DNA of 64,000 nt from UBA830 sp038146925 (GCA_038146925.1 JAYQSP010000009.1:62001-126000), one strand, 5' to 3'. Positions 51,013 to 60,126 are shown, counted from the stretch's first letter. Program-made: numbers and translations. Notes: a model not told the origin generated them from the letters alone.

Positions 51013-53763
51013 TCACGCCACACGCCTTTCGCCATCGATTTTCCTGACGCTCACCCGCGCCAGATCGGCGCTGGAACCGGTGGAATCCGTCAGACTCAGC
51101 GACAACGACGTCACCGAATTGAGGCTCGGCAGGTTGAGGTCCTTGGCATAGGGCGTCGCCCAGTGGTCGAACTGGCCGATCATCAGGATCGTGTCGGGAC
51201 GGATGCCTTCGCGCAGCACCGCGTTGCCGCGCGTCATGCCGGTCACGGATTCGATTTCGACCGCGTCGCCTTCGGCGATGCCGAGCTCCATCGCCCGGGT
51301 CCGGTTGATGATGACGCCCTTGTGACCGGAAATATTGTTCGCCACTTCGTTGATCAGCGGAATACCGACATTGGCGCCCCAGGAATACTGCATCGACCGC
51401 GCGGTCAGGGCGAAGAACGGGTAGTCGTCCGGGTCCTTGCCGGCTTCGCGCACATGGTCGGACCAGATGTCCGGGAAGCGTTCGTAGGACGGCAGGGGCT
51501 CGTATTCGTCGAGCTGCTTTTCCCACCAGTCGACGCCGATTTCGTGCAGTCGGTTCGCGAGCTGCGCGCCATGCCGCTTGATGCGTTCCTGATAGGGCAT
51601 TTCGAAGCGCAGTTTCTGTTCCTTCATGGCCGGATACAGATACCACTGCGTCTGCGGGAACGGCTTCAGCATGAATCCGTTTTCGCGGAACCAGTCGAGA
51701 TCGCGGATTTCCTCGCCGTCGGTCAGCGTATGGCTGGCCGCCTTGCAGACCGCGTCCCAGATTTCCTCCCGCTGGTGCGGAACGGATGGATCGATGCCGT
51801 AATCGTAGGCGCCATCTCGATCCTGAAGGCGGGCGCCGGCGGCGCCCCTGTTTATGGCGGAATTGTATTCTTCGATGATCCCGACCCGGTCGGCCAGAGC
51901 AGTCGCGATATCGGTCATATCCATCGCATCGACCTGCGGCAGCACCGCCGGCTGGCGGATCGCCCATCCCTGATGTTTCCAGAACTGCTCGGTGAATTTC
52001 GTCGAACCGACCTGGATCAGCTGCAGGCTTTCCAGATCCGTGCAGTCCGGCAGGATGATATCCGCCATGTGATTGGTTTCGTCCCGGGTATAGGCAAACG
52101 AGACCGTAAACGGGAATTCGGCGATCCGTTCGGCCACTTCCGGCGCATTCCAGGACGAGATCGCCGGATTGGTGCGGTAATTGATCCACATCTCCGGCCT
52201 CGTCTGCTTCGGCCAGTGTTCCGGCTGTTTCTTCTGGAACAGCCACGGCAGATGCGCCGGGCCGAGCGCCGGCGACCAGGCGGAATCCGCCGCCAGCGGC
52301 ACCAGCGTTTTATACGCATTGCGGATATGGGGTTTCGCCAGCCATTCCTCTTTGGCCGTCGCATTGAACGGGTAGTCCATGACGCCGTCCACCGTGGGGC
52401 GCACGGTCTTGAGGCGGTTGTCCGCCGGCCGGTTGAGCTTGACCGCCGTGCCCAGTGTCCCGCCGGGAACTTCCAGCGCGCCGACCAGCGAGGCCAGCAT
52501 CGTTCGCGCCCAGCAGGTCTGATAGCCGCCCCAGCCGTTATTGACGCCCTTGCCGAGCATCACCGCCACGGGACGGAATGGCATCTCGACGCCTTCGATT
52601 TCGATGGTCTCGCCGATGCAGGCATGGGCGACGTATTCGTCCGCGACCTGGCGGATCTTGTCTGCCGGCACGTCGCATTCGTCCTCGGCCCAGTCAGGGT
52701 CGAACTGCGCCATGTGATCGAGCAGCATCTGGAACGCGGTCTTAGCTGCGACGCCGTCGTGCTCCCACACCTGGCCGTCGGGCCCTTCTTCCACCCCGGC
52801 GACCGTGTAGACGCCGTCCAGCGCCGCGTCGCCGATATCCTCGTCCCATGCCTTGATGGTGCCGTCGGACAGATCGCCGATCAGCGGTTTGCGCGTTTCG
52901 GGGTCGCGCAGGTAGTAACCGTTCGGACCGATCAGATAGGGCGATGTCGTGTCTTCCTTCAGGAAGGCGACGTCGCAGGTCTCCCGCCAGTCGCGCTCGA
53001 CGATCATGCGGTGGATCAACGCGAACAGAAACGCCGCGTCGGTCTTGGGCTTGATCGGAATCCATTCGGCCGACAGCGCGCCGGTGATCGACAGATGCGG
53101 CTCCACCTGTACCCGTTTCAGGCCGCGCACGCGCGCATCCGCCTGGCGCCACACGCCCGCAACCCCGCCCGACGCCTCGACGTTGTTGCCGCAATTGATG
53201 ACGTAGTTGCAGTACGGCGTGTCGGGTGAAACGATGAACGCCCGGTGCCACAGCTCGCCGTAAAGATGTTCGGAGTGATAGCACTTCACCCCCTGCCCGC
53301 CGCCGAACCCCATGTCGATCGGCCCCCAGGCCGACAGGAAGGCGGGGAACGAGCCCATATACTGGGTCGGCGTGCCGCCGCCACCGAACGAGACCGCCAG
53401 GCGCGGAAAGCCGCTATCGTCGTTAAGTCCGCGGTCGCGGATATCGCGCATCTTCGCCGCAACCGTATCGAGCGCCTCTTCCCAGGAAATCGGCACGAAA
53501 CCGGGATCCTCGTTGCGACCTTTCTTCGGGTTGGTCCGCTTCATCGGCGACTTCACCCGGTTGGGATTGTAGGTCTTCTGGATCAGACCGTAGGCCTTGA
53601 CGCAAACACGCCCGCCACCGGGATGATTGTCAGTGATGTTATAGTTGGATTCGATGCGGGTCGCGACGCCGTCCTCGACCTCCACCCGCATCAGATCGGG
53701 CCCGGCGACGCACTGATAGCAGTACACCGGCACCTTTTTCCTGTCTTTGATTTTCGGGGCCAT
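51013..53763 (-). CDS. Bis-MGD molybdopterin oxidoreductase (DMSO reductase family) catalytic subunit
   Basis: A 916-residue catalytic subunit. The N-terminal iron-sulfur motif is unusual: CYQCVAGPDL has only two cysteines, with a third at VCVKAYGL about 36 residues on, where the family normally has four. There is no twin-arginine signal, so the enzyme is cytoplasmic. The molybdenum ligand region is probably CYHSEHLYGELWHRAF at about 160, with a cysteine. Other parts: ENVEASGGVAGVWRQADARV-like cofactor turn, YRTNPAISSWNAPE and GVIINRTRAMELGIAEGDAVEIES near the C-terminus. With the membrane-anchor fusion next in the operon it should form a quinone-linked reductase or dehydrogenase. Substrate unknown; aromatic hydroxyl transfer is only a guess. 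Confidence 0.88.
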   Translation of the reverse strand: MAPKIKDRKKVPVYCYQCVAGPDLMRVEVEDGVATRIESNYNITDNHPGGGRVCVKAYGLIQKTYNPNRVKSPMKRTNPKKGRNEDPGFVPISWEEALDTVAAKMRDIRDRGLNDDSGFPRLAVSFGGGGTPTQYMGSFPAFLSAWGPIDMGFGGGQGVKCYHSEHLYGELWHRAFIVSPDTPYCNYVINCGNNVEASGGVAGVWRQADARVRGLKRVQVEPHLSITGALSAEWIPIKPKTDAAFLFALIHRMIVERDWRETCDVAFLKEDTTSPYLIGPNGYYLRDPETRKPLIGDLSDGTIKAWDEDIGDAALDGVYTVAGVEEGPDGQVWEHDGVAAKTAFQMLLDHMAQFDPDWAEDECDVPADKIRQVADEYVAHACIGETIEIEGVEMPFRPVAVMLGKGVNNGWGGYQTCWARTMLASLVGALEVPGGTLGTAVKLNRPADNRLKTVRPTVDGVMDYPFNATAKEEWLAKPHIRNAYKTLVPLAADSAWSPALGPAHLPWLFQKKQPEHWPKQTRPEMWINYRTNPAISSWNAPEVAERIAEFPFTVSFAYTRDETNHMADIILPDCTDLESLQLIQVGSTKFTEQFWKHQGWAIRQPAVLPQVDAMDMTDIATALADRVGIIEEYNSAINRGAAGARLQDRDGAYDYGIDPSVPHQREEIWDAVCKAASHTLTDGEEIRDLDWFRENGFMLKPFPQTQWYLYPAMKEQKLRFEMPYQERIKRHGAQLANRLHEIGVDWWEKQLDEYEPLPSYERFPDIWSDHVREAGKDPDDYPFFALTARSMQYSWGANVGIPLINEVANNISGHKGVIINRTRAMELGIAEGDAVEIESVTGMTRGNAVLREGIRPDTILMIGQFDHWATPYAKDLNLPSLNSVTSLSLSLTDSTGSSADLARVSVRKIDGERRVA

Positions 53764-53873
53764 CGGACCTTCTGCAACGGAATTCCCGAAGGGAGGTTAT
53801 CCGCGTGCCGCGGACGGTTCAAGCACGGCGCAAAAAGGTCACGTAGCTAGAGGATATCAGCCGGTGCTGCTCA

Positions 53874-54101
53874 TCATGTCGAGCGCATCGGCTTTTCGCG
53901 CAGAGTGCCGCCGGATTGAGTCAGGGTGCCGGCGATATCGCGTTCGGACAAAATGCCGCCAACCGCGTCCGATTGATCGGCCACCCCGATGGCGCCGAAA
54001 TAGTTTTCGCGAAGCATTTCTGACGCTTCGTCGATGGTGGCGTTCGACACGGTCGTCAGCGCCATGTCGCCCTTCATGTCGAGGATTTTTCTTACGTCCA
54101 T
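53874..54101 (-). pseudogene. CBS-domain protein, truncated
   Basis: A normal start (MDVRKILDMKGDMALTTVSN) and one CBS domain (VGGILSERDIAGTLTQSGGTL) are followed by a stop after 75 codons. In another frame the next bases continue ALDMMSSTG before a stop, like the start of the second CBS domain. So a frameshift and deletion removed the second half. CBS pairs bind adenosine nucleotides. The gene is divergent from folE, with 183 bases between. Confidence 0.6.
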
Positions 54102-54284
54102 GTCTCTGAAATCCCGCTGTAATCCCGAGGTCGGGGGAGATAGCGAACTCTGGTCGCAGTTGATTAAAACACCCTTGAATATGATCCGCGACACACGACC
54201 GAGCGTGGCGCCGGTTAACGTTTTAACCGTGGGCTCGATCAAACCGAGCTGGTCGCCTATAATGTCCCAGAAGGAGAATATTTG

Positions 54285-54887
54285 ATGAACTTGATCGCCG
54301 ACCCCGACAAGAACGTTGTGCGGCCGACTCAACAAGAAGCGGAGGACGCCGTCAGAACCCTGATCCGATGGGCGGGCGACGATCCCGGCCGCGAAGGCCT
54401 GCGCGAAACGCCGGCACGCGTGGCGCGGTCATATGCGGAGTTCTATTCGGGATACGAACTCGACCCCGAAGAAGTGTTGATGAAGACCTTCGAGGAAACC
54501 GGCGGCTACGACGAAATGGTGCTGATCCGCGATATCGACGTCGAGTCCCACTGCGAACATCATATGGTTCCGATCAACGGCAAGGCGCATGTCGCCTATA
54601 TCCCCAACAGCCGGGTGGTCGGCATCAGCAAGCTGGCGCGGGTAGTCGAGATATTCGCCAAGCGCTTGCAGATCCAGGAAAAGATGACGGTCGACATCGC
54701 CGAGACGATTAACAGAGTGCTGAAACCGCAGGGCGTCGCGGTTGTGATAGAGGCGAGCCACCAGTGCATGACAACACGCGGCATCCATAAACAGGGAGCG
54801 GACACAGTAACCAGCCACATGCTGGGCGCGTTCCGTGACGATCCGACGACACGACGGGAGTTCCTGTCGATGATCCGGAACAGCTGA
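54285..54887 (+). CDS. folE: GTP cyclohydrolase I
   Basis: A 200-residue FolE, start at 54285 after AAGGAG. Zinc and active-site motifs: ESHCEHHMVPINGKAHVAYIP (Cys and two His), SRVVGISKLARVVEIFAKRLQIQE, and VIEASHQCMTTRGI with the second cysteine. GTP cyclohydrolase I makes dihydroneopterin triphosphate, the first step of folate synthesis. Next to hisI in alphaproteobacteria, as here (2 bases between). Confidence 0.96.
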   Translation: MNLIADPDKNVVRPTQQEAEDAVRTLIRWAGDDPGREGLRETPARVARSYAEFYSGYELDPEEVLMKTFEETGGYDEMVLIRDIDVESHCEHHMVPINGKAHVAYIPNSRVVGISKLARVVEIFAKRLQIQEKMTVDIAETINRVLKPQGVAVVIEASHQCMTTRGIHKQGADTVTSHMLGAFRDDPTTRREFLSMIRNS

Positions 54888-54889
54888 CC

Positions 54890-55330
54890 ATGTCTGACCG
54901 CCTGCCGGGCCTTTCGTTCGCCACCGACGTTGCTGGGGACGTGCTGGAAGAAGGCGACGTCTTTGCCCCCCGTTTCGACGCCAACGGCCTGATCCCCGCC
55001 ATCGCCGCCCATGCCGACACAGGTGATGTCCTGATGTTCGCCTGGATGAACGCGGACGCCCTGGCCAGCACCCTGCGGACGGGCGAGGCCTGGTACTGGA
55101 GCCGCAGCCGCAGCGAACTGTGGCACAAGGGCGCGAGCAGCGGGCAGATACAGACCGTGACCGAAATACGCACCGACTGCGATCAGGACGTGATCCTGCT
55201 GAAAGTCATTCCTCAGCGCGACGGCGCCTGCCATGTCGGCTACAATTCGTGCTTCTACCGCTCCGTGCACATGGACGAGGACGACAAAGCCAGTCTCAGA
55301 TTTGAAGAAACCGAAAAGTTGTCCAAATGA
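54890..55330 (+). CDS. hisI: Phosphoribosyl-AMP cyclohydrolase
   Basis: A 146-residue stand-alone HisI (no HisE part). The metal-site motifs are FAWMNADALASTLRTGEAWYWSRSR, WHKGASSGQIQ, RTDCDQD and ACHVGYNSCFYR with three cysteines. It opens the purine ring of phosphoribosyl-AMP in histidine synthesis. Its stop overlaps the start of the next gene (ATGA). Confidence 0.96.
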   Translation: MSDRLPGLSFATDVAGDVLEEGDVFAPRFDANGLIPAIAAHADTGDVLMFAWMNADALASTLRTGEAWYWSRSRSELWHKGASSGQIQTVTEIRTDCDQDVILLKVIPQRDGACHVGYNSCFYRSVHMDEDDKASLRFEETEKLSK

Positions 55331-56355
55331 CGAACGAACTCCTGCCCACCACCGTCGTTGGTAGCTACGTCCAGCCCGAATGGCTGGTCGACCGTGACAA
55401 CCTGAAAGGCCGCCTGCCGCCGCGGGTGCGGGCGCTGGAAATGTGGCGCATCGATCCCGAATTCCTGGGGGATGCCCAGAACGACGCCACGCTGCTCGCC
55501 ATCCGCGACATGGAACGCGCCGGCATCGACATCCTCACCGACGGCGAGGTCCGCCGCGAAAGCTATTCCAACCGGGTCGCTACCGCGCTAGGCGGGGTCG
55601 ATATCGACAATCCCGGCACCGCCATCGACCGCACCGGCCACCCGAACCCGGTGCCGCGCATCGCCGGGCCGATCGTCCGCGACCGCCCGATCGAGGTCGA
55701 CGACGTCAAATTCCTGCGCGCCGCGACCGACCGCAAGATCAAGATCACCCTGCCCGGCCCGTTCACCATGACCCAGCAGGCGCAGAACGATTACTACGAC
55801 ACCGACGAGGACGCGGCGATGGCCTATGCCGCCGCCGTTAACGAAGAAATCCGCGACCTGTTCGCCGCCGGCGCCGACGTCGTGCAGCTGGACGAGCCCT
55901 ATATGCAGGCGCGGCCGGACATCGCGAAACAATACGCGGTGAAGTCAATCAACCGCGCGCTCGACGGCATCGAGGGCGAAACCGCCGTCCATATCTGCTT
56001 CGGCTACGCGCATGTCGTGCACGAACGCCCGGAAGGCTATTCCTTCCTGCCGGAACTGGAAGACTGCGCCGCCGACGAGATATCCATCGAGACCGCGCAG
56101 TCGGGCCTCGACCTCAGGGCGCTGGACGACCTGCCGTCGAAGAAGATCATCCTCGGCGTGATCGACCTCAGCACCGACGAGATCGAAACCCCGGAGACCG
56201 TCGCCGCGCGCATCCGCCCGGCGGTGGACCGCATCGGCGCCGAGCGCATCATCGTCGCTCCCGACTGCGGCATGAAATACATGCGCCGCGAGGTGGCGTT
56301 CGGCAAGCTGAAGGCGATGTGCGACGGCGCGGCGATCGTGCGCGGAGAGCTATAG
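55327..56355 (+). CDS. Cobalamin-independent methionine synthase core protein (short MetE-like)
   Basis: A 342-residue protein that has only the C-terminal catalytic barrel of MetE. Zinc ligands are expected in HICFGYAH (His, Cys) and APDCGMKYMRRE (Cys). TTVVGSYVQPEWL is the family opening and ITLPGPFTMTQQAQNDYY holds the homocysteine part. Such core-MetE proteins lack the folate-binding N-terminal domain and use a methyl donor that is not settled in most cases. The ATGA overlap with hisI suggests translational coupling. Confidence 0.86.
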   Translation: MTNELLPTTVVGSYVQPEWLVDRDNLKGRLPPRVRALEMWRIDPEFLGDAQNDATLLAIRDMERAGIDILTDGEVRRESYSNRVATALGGVDIDNPGTAIDRTGHPNPVPRIAGPIVRDRPIEVDDVKFLRAATDRKIKITLPGPFTMTQQAQNDYYDTDEDAAMAYAAAVNEEIRDLFAAGADVVQLDEPYMQARPDIAKQYAVKSINRALDGIEGETAVHICFGYAHVVHERPEGYSFLPELEDCAADEISIETAQSGLDLRALDDLPSKKIILGVIDLSTDEIETPETVAARIRPAVDRIGAERIIVAPDCGMKYMRREVAFGKLKAMCDGAAIVRGEL

Positions 56356-56370
56356 GGCAAAATCCCTGAA

Positions 56371-56450
56371 CGTCATCCCGGCGAAAGCCGGGATCTCAGT
56401 CAGAGGTCGCATCTCCCGTAAGGAGAGTCCCGCCTTCGCGGGAATGACGG
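56371..56450. repeat. Dispersed palindromic repeat (two units)
   Basis: CGTCATCCCGGCGAAAGCCG and AGTCCCGCCTTCGCGGGAAT are two adjacent palindromes; the second is nearly identical to that at 32.7 kb, including the flanking AATGAC. Placed between the core-MetE gene and the DUF2786-like gene. Confidence 0.75.
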
Positions 56451-56530
56451 GCCTCAAATTTCCATGGGCGTAACATTATCGGGCTCCGAACATCACCGAA
56501 AAAACCGTCCGGTAATCGGCGATTCCGGTG

Positions 56531-56536
56531 TATACT
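56531..56536 (+). promoter_or_regulatory. Possible -10 element of the DUF2786-like gene
   Basis: TATACT is a near-consensus -10 hexamer in an AT-richer stretch 48 bases before the ATG at 56584. No clear -35 was found at 16-18 bases. It supports the shorter start for the following gene. Confidence 0.3.
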
Positions 56537-56583
56537 CCACGGTTTACGTGTTCGACGACCGGAGACCGGCAATTTCCGAAGGA

Positions 56584-57129
56584 ATGACAGAGGCGGAGCG
56601 GGAACGCTTCCACAATCTTTTGCTGATGGCGAAGGAAAGCCCTTTCGAGGGCGAACGCACCAATGCGCTGGAAGCGGCCGAACGCATGGCCAAACGCCAC
56701 GGGCTGACGCTGGAGGAAGCGGCGCGGTCCGGCGGCGAGGCGATGCAGCAGGCGCCGTCGGCACGGCAGTCGCGCTCGACCTTCGAGGAAGCGGAAGCCG
56801 AGTCCGCGGCCCGCGAACGCGCCTTCGCCGAGATGACGCAGTTCATGCGCAACGCCGAGATGCGCGCCCGCAGCGACAAGGCGCGCTACGACGAGGCGCT
56901 GAAGGCCGCCTACGAACGCGGGCTGGACGCCGCGGAACGGCGGCGCGAGGAAAAGAAGGCAACGCGCGATTTCCAGATCCGCAAAAACAGCCGGCGGCGC
57001 AACCCGCTGGTCCATGCGCGGGTGCTGCTGCGCGAAACCCGGCTGTCTCTCAAGGAGATCGCCTCAATCTGCGACCTCGACGTCTACACGGTCGCGGGGC
57101 TGAAACTGAAAATGCGCGAGGACGCGTAG
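56584..57129 (+). CDS. DUF2786-like protein with C-terminal helix-turn-helix
   Basis: About 181 residues from the ATG at 56584 (MTEAERERFHNLLL); an in-frame ATG at 56464 would add 40 residues without family-like sequence and overlapping promoter-like DNA. Residues 5-45 (LLLMAKESPFEGERTNALEAAERMAKRHGLTLEEAA) match the helical DUF2786 pattern. A charged coiled-coil region follows, then a basic segment and a probable helix-turn-helix at the end (LSLKEIASICDLDVYTVAGLKLKMRE). It may be a DNA-binding protein; I cannot name its function. Confidence 0.65.
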   Translation: MTEAERERFHNLLLMAKESPFEGERTNALEAAERMAKRHGLTLEEAARSGGEAMQQAPSARQSRSTFEEAEAESAARERAFAEMTQFMRNAEMRARSDKARYDEALKAAYERGLDAAERRREEKKATRDFQIRKNSRRRNPLVHARVLLRETRLSLKEIASICDLDVYTVAGLKLKMREDA

Positions 57130-57187
57130 GATAACGTATGATCTGCTGACGCAGATTCGCACCAGCCCCACAAAAAGGAAACACCTC

Positions 57188-57943
57188 ATGCTTGAAGACA
57201 AAGTCGTCATCGTCACCGGCGCGGGGCGGGGGCTAGGCCAGGCCTATGCCGTGGAGGCCGCCCGCCTGGGCGCGAAGATCGTCGCCGGCGACGTGCTCGA
57301 CTGCGGCGATACCGTGCGCCGGATCGAGGCCGACGGCGGCACCGCGATCGGCGTCGAGCTCGACGTCACCAAGATGGGCACGGTCTCGGCGATGGCGGAA
57401 AGCGCGGTCGATGCGTTCGGCGGCATCAACGTTCTGGTCAACAACGCGGCGCTCTACGGCGGGCTGACCGGCGGGCGCTTCGACCAGCTGGACGAAGACG
57501 AATGGGACCGCTGCATGAATGTGAACGTCAAGGGCATCTGGAACTGTTGCAAGGCAGTGGTGCCGCACATGCAGAACGCGGGCGGCGGCTCCATCGTCAA
57601 CGTCGCGTCGCTGGCCGCGACCTACGGCCTACCTTTCGTGCTGCATTACACCACGTCGAAGGCCGCCGTCATCGGCCTGACCCGCGGCCTCGCCCGCGAA
57701 CTGGGGCGCAGTGATATCCGCGTCAACGCCATCGCGCCGACCGCGGTGGTGACCGAGGGTACCGCCGAATTCTTCGGCGACAAGATGGACGGCGCCATGG
57801 ACGTCATCAAGAACGACCAAAGCCTGAAGCGCAATCCGCACCCCGAAGACATGATCGGTACCGTCATGTGGCTCGCCTCCGACGCCAGCGCCTTCGTCAC
57901 CGGCCAGACCATCGCCATCGACGGCGGCACGGTGATGTCGTAG
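57188..57943 (+). CDS. Short-chain dehydrogenase/reductase
   Basis: A 251-residue classical SDR. TGAGRGLGQAYA is the cofactor motif, with Asp in VAGDVLD suggesting NAD; NNAALYG is at about 87, the catalytic Ser in NVASLA and YTTSK gives Tyr-x-x-x-Lys. DGGTVMS ends the protein. Preceded by AAAAGGAAAC. It is followed by a Rieske oxygenase and a TauD dioxygenase on the same strand, so may oxidise the product of those. Confidence 0.88.
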   Translation: MLEDKVVIVTGAGRGLGQAYAVEAARLGAKIVAGDVLDCGDTVRRIEADGGTAIGVELDVTKMGTVSAMAESAVDAFGGINVLVNNAALYGGLTGGRFDQLDEDEWDRCMNVNVKGIWNCCKAVVPHMQNAGGGSIVNVASLAATYGLPFVLHYTTSKAAVIGLTRGLARELGRSDIRVNAIAPTAVVTEGTAEFFGDKMDGAMDVIKNDQSLKRNPHPEDMIGTVMWLASDASAFVTGQTIAIDGGTVMS

Positions 57944-58015
57944 AGACTGCCGATTTGATTTCGTTTGGTTGCGAACGGTAAGATCGCGCACTGGTCCGGA
58001 ACAGGGAGAACCCGA

Positions 58016-59074
58016 ATGTTTCTTCAGAACGCCTGGTACATCGCCGCCTGGGATACGGAAATCGGCGACGGCCCGTTTTCGCGCACCATCCTGAACAAGC
58101 CCGTCGTCATATTTCGCACCCCGGACGGCATCGTGGCGCTGGAAGACCGCTGCTGCCACCGGGCGCTGCCCCTGTCGATGGGCAAGGTTGTCGGCGACAA
58201 CATCCAGTGCGGCTATCACGGGCTGGAATTCGATGCGGCGGGCGATTGCGTGAAGGTGCCGGGCCAGTCGAAGATTCCGCCGGGCGCCGCGGTGCGGTCC
58301 TACCCGGTGATCGAACGCTGGGGCATGGTCTGGATATGGACGGGCGATCCCGCCAAGGCCGATGCGGATCTGCTGCCCGACTGGTGGTGGCTCGACAGTC
58401 CGGAATGGAAAACGATCCCGGGCCGGGGCGGCACGCCCATGCCGGTGGAAGCGAATTACCTGCTGATATCCGACAATCTGTTCGACATCACGCATCTGTC
58501 CTACGTCCATGTCACGTCGATCGGCAACGACGCGATCGTGGATTTCCCGCCGAAGACCGAACGCTTCGAGCGCGGCGTGAAGATGACCCGCCTGGTCACC
58601 GACCGGCCCCCGGCGCCGTTCTACAAGAAAGCCGGCGGGTTCGAAGGCAATGTCGACCGCTTCCTGGTCACGACGTCGGACATGCCGGGTTACATCGTCA
58701 ACCATGCGGGAACGTACCAGGTCGGCCTCAACGCCCAGCCGGGCGAAGTGACGGAGGATATCGGCGTCGAGATGAAGGTCATGAACCTGCCGACGCCGGA
58801 AACCGAAACCTCGACGCATTACTTCTATGCGCATGCCAGGCACTTCAAGGTGGATGATCCCGAATGGGACGAGATTTACCGCACCCAGTTCACCCAGGTG
58901 TTCGAGGAAGACCAGATCATCCTGAACGAGCAGCAGAAACGCATGTCGGCCATGCCGGACGCGCCGGAGATCGACATCAACGGCGATGCGCCCAACATTC
59001 AGGTGCGCCGCCTGATGGACGGACTGATCGCCGACGAACAGGCGGAAGCGGCGGGGCTGCGCGAAACCGCGTGA
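58016..59074 (+). CDS. Rieske non-heme iron oxygenase, alpha subunit, copy 2
   Basis: A 352-residue oxygenase, start at 58016 after AGGGAGAA; the frame upstream is leader. The Rieske motif is CCHRALPLSMGKVVGDNIQCGYHG at about 43-68, and the iron site is DNLFDITHLSYVHV. The fold and length match VanA/KshA-type enzymes, close to copy 1 at 26.1 kb (both start RNAWYIAAW/QNAWYIAAW). No reductase is adjacent. It is followed 2 bases later by TauD copy 2, so the two oxygenases are made together. Confidence 0.88.
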   Translation: MFLQNAWYIAAWDTEIGDGPFSRTILNKPVVIFRTPDGIVALEDRCCHRALPLSMGKVVGDNIQCGYHGLEFDAAGDCVKVPGQSKIPPGAAVRSYPVIERWGMVWIWTGDPAKADADLLPDWWWLDSPEWKTIPGRGGTPMPVEANYLLISDNLFDITHLSYVHVTSIGNDAIVDFPPKTERFERGVKMTRLVTDRPPAPFYKKAGGFEGNVDRFLVTTSDMPGYIVNHAGTYQVGLNAQPGEVTEDIGVEMKVMNLPTPETETSTHYFYAHARHFKVDDPEWDEIYRTQFTQVFEEDQIILNEQQKRMSAMPDAPEIDINGDAPNIQVRRLMDGLIADEQAEAAGLRETA

Positions 59075-59076
59075 CG

Positions 59077-59952
59077 ATGCCCGATACCATTGAAATCAAC
59101 CGGCTCAGCGCCGCGATGGGCGCCGAGGTTATCGGCGTCGACCTGAACCGGCTGGACGACGCCACCTTCGGTCTGATCAACGATGCCTATCTGGAACATC
59201 AGATGCTGTGCTTCCGCGACCAGAAACTGGAACCGCATGCGATGGTGTCGTTTTCGGAACGCTTCGGTGTGGTGTATCCGCACGACAATCTCAAATTCAC
59301 ACTGAAGGAACAGCCCAAGATCCTCGTCCTGTCCAACGACGTGGACGAAGACGGCAATCAGATCGGCGTCATCGACGCGGGCGACGCCTGGCACAGCGAC
59401 CACAGCTTCAAGACCCACCCGGCGAACTGTACGATCCTCCATTCCCTGAAAAATCCGTCGCAGGGCGGGCACACGGATTTCGCCAACATGTACGCCGCCT
59501 ACGACGCGCTGTCCGACGATATGAAAGCCCAAATCGCGGGCCTGCGCGGGGTTCATTCCATCAGCAAGCTGAAGAACAAGCGGGTGGAAATATCAGGCGC
59601 GCGGGAAGACGCGGTCGAATTCTACAAACGCCAGGAACGGGAGATCCCGGATGTCGAACATCCGCTTGTGCGGGTGCATCCGGTCACGGGGCGCAAAAGT
59701 CTCTATTGCTCGCCCCGTTTCACCATCGCGATAAAAGGCGAGGGGCTGGACGAAGACGAAGCCGACGCCCTGCTGGACGAACTGATCGCGCATTCCGTCA
59801 AGACGGAGTTCAGGTACAGACACACATGGGAAGACGGCGACGTGGTGATGTGGGACAACCGCTGCGTCAATCACCGCGCGACCGGCGGATACACCTATCC
59901 CGACATCCGGCATCTGTACCGGACCACGGTCGAGGGCGAAGCGACCGCCTGA
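59077..59952 (+). CDS. TauD/TfdA family Fe(II)/2-oxoglutarate dioxygenase, copy 2
   Basis: A 291-residue dioxygenase: IEINRLSAAMGAEVIGVDLNR, then AWHSDHSFKTHPANCTIL with the His-x-Asp pair, and CVNHRATGGYTYPDIRHLYRTT with the distal His and the 2-oxoglutarate arginine. The typical TauD ALGAEV start is seen as AMGAEV. Only 2 bases from the Rieske gene, in one operon with it and the SDR. Confidence 0.9.
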   Translation: MPDTIEINRLSAAMGAEVIGVDLNRLDDATFGLINDAYLEHQMLCFRDQKLEPHAMVSFSERFGVVYPHDNLKFTLKEQPKILVLSNDVDEDGNQIGVIDAGDAWHSDHSFKTHPANCTILHSLKNPSQGGHTDFANMYAAYDALSDDMKAQIAGLRGVHSISKLKNKRVEISGAREDAVEFYKRQEREIPDVEHPLVRVHPVTGRKSLYCSPRFTIAIKGEGLDEDEADALLDELIAHSVKTEFRYRHTWEDGDVVMWDNRCVNHRATGGYTYPDIRHLYRTTVEGEATA

Positions 59953-59990
59953 CCGTCACCTTCAGGGCGGGAGCCGGGCGCCTCGGCGAC

Positions 59991-60019
59991 TGTCGGAAAA
60001 TTTGACAACTTCAGTCAAA
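59991..60019. promoter_or_regulatory. Candidate enhancer (activator-binding) inverted repeats
   Basis: TGTC (59991) and GACA (60004) form a 17-base near-palindrome TGTCGGAAAATTTGACA, overlapping a second inverted repeat TTTGAC (60001-60006) with GTCAAA (60014-60019). They lie about 51-80 bases upstream of the -24 element of the sigma-54 promoter, where an enhancer-binding activator such as PrsR would sit. Confidence 0.45.
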
Positions 60020-60069
60020 AACATCGCCGCTGGCCCACTAAGATACTGATATTATGGGCAAAAATATTC

Positions 60070-60085
60070 TGGCACGAAAATTGCT
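60070..60085 (+). promoter_or_regulatory. Sigma-54 (RpoN) promoter of the PEP-CTERM gene
   Basis: TGGCACGAAAATTGCT matches the -24/-12 consensus TGGCACRNNNNTTGCW at every defined position. GG is at 60071-60072 and GC at 60083-60084. Transcription would begin near 60096 and the ATG is at 60127. Confidence 0.85.
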
Positions 60086-60126
60086 CTATTTCGGACAAGG
60101 CCATTTTGTTCGGTAGGAGAGTAAAT

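Noticed and set aside
51013..53763. Assignment as DMSO, nitrate or thiosulfate reductase
   Set aside because: Cluster motif and Mo-ligand region do not fit any of these well enough to name one.
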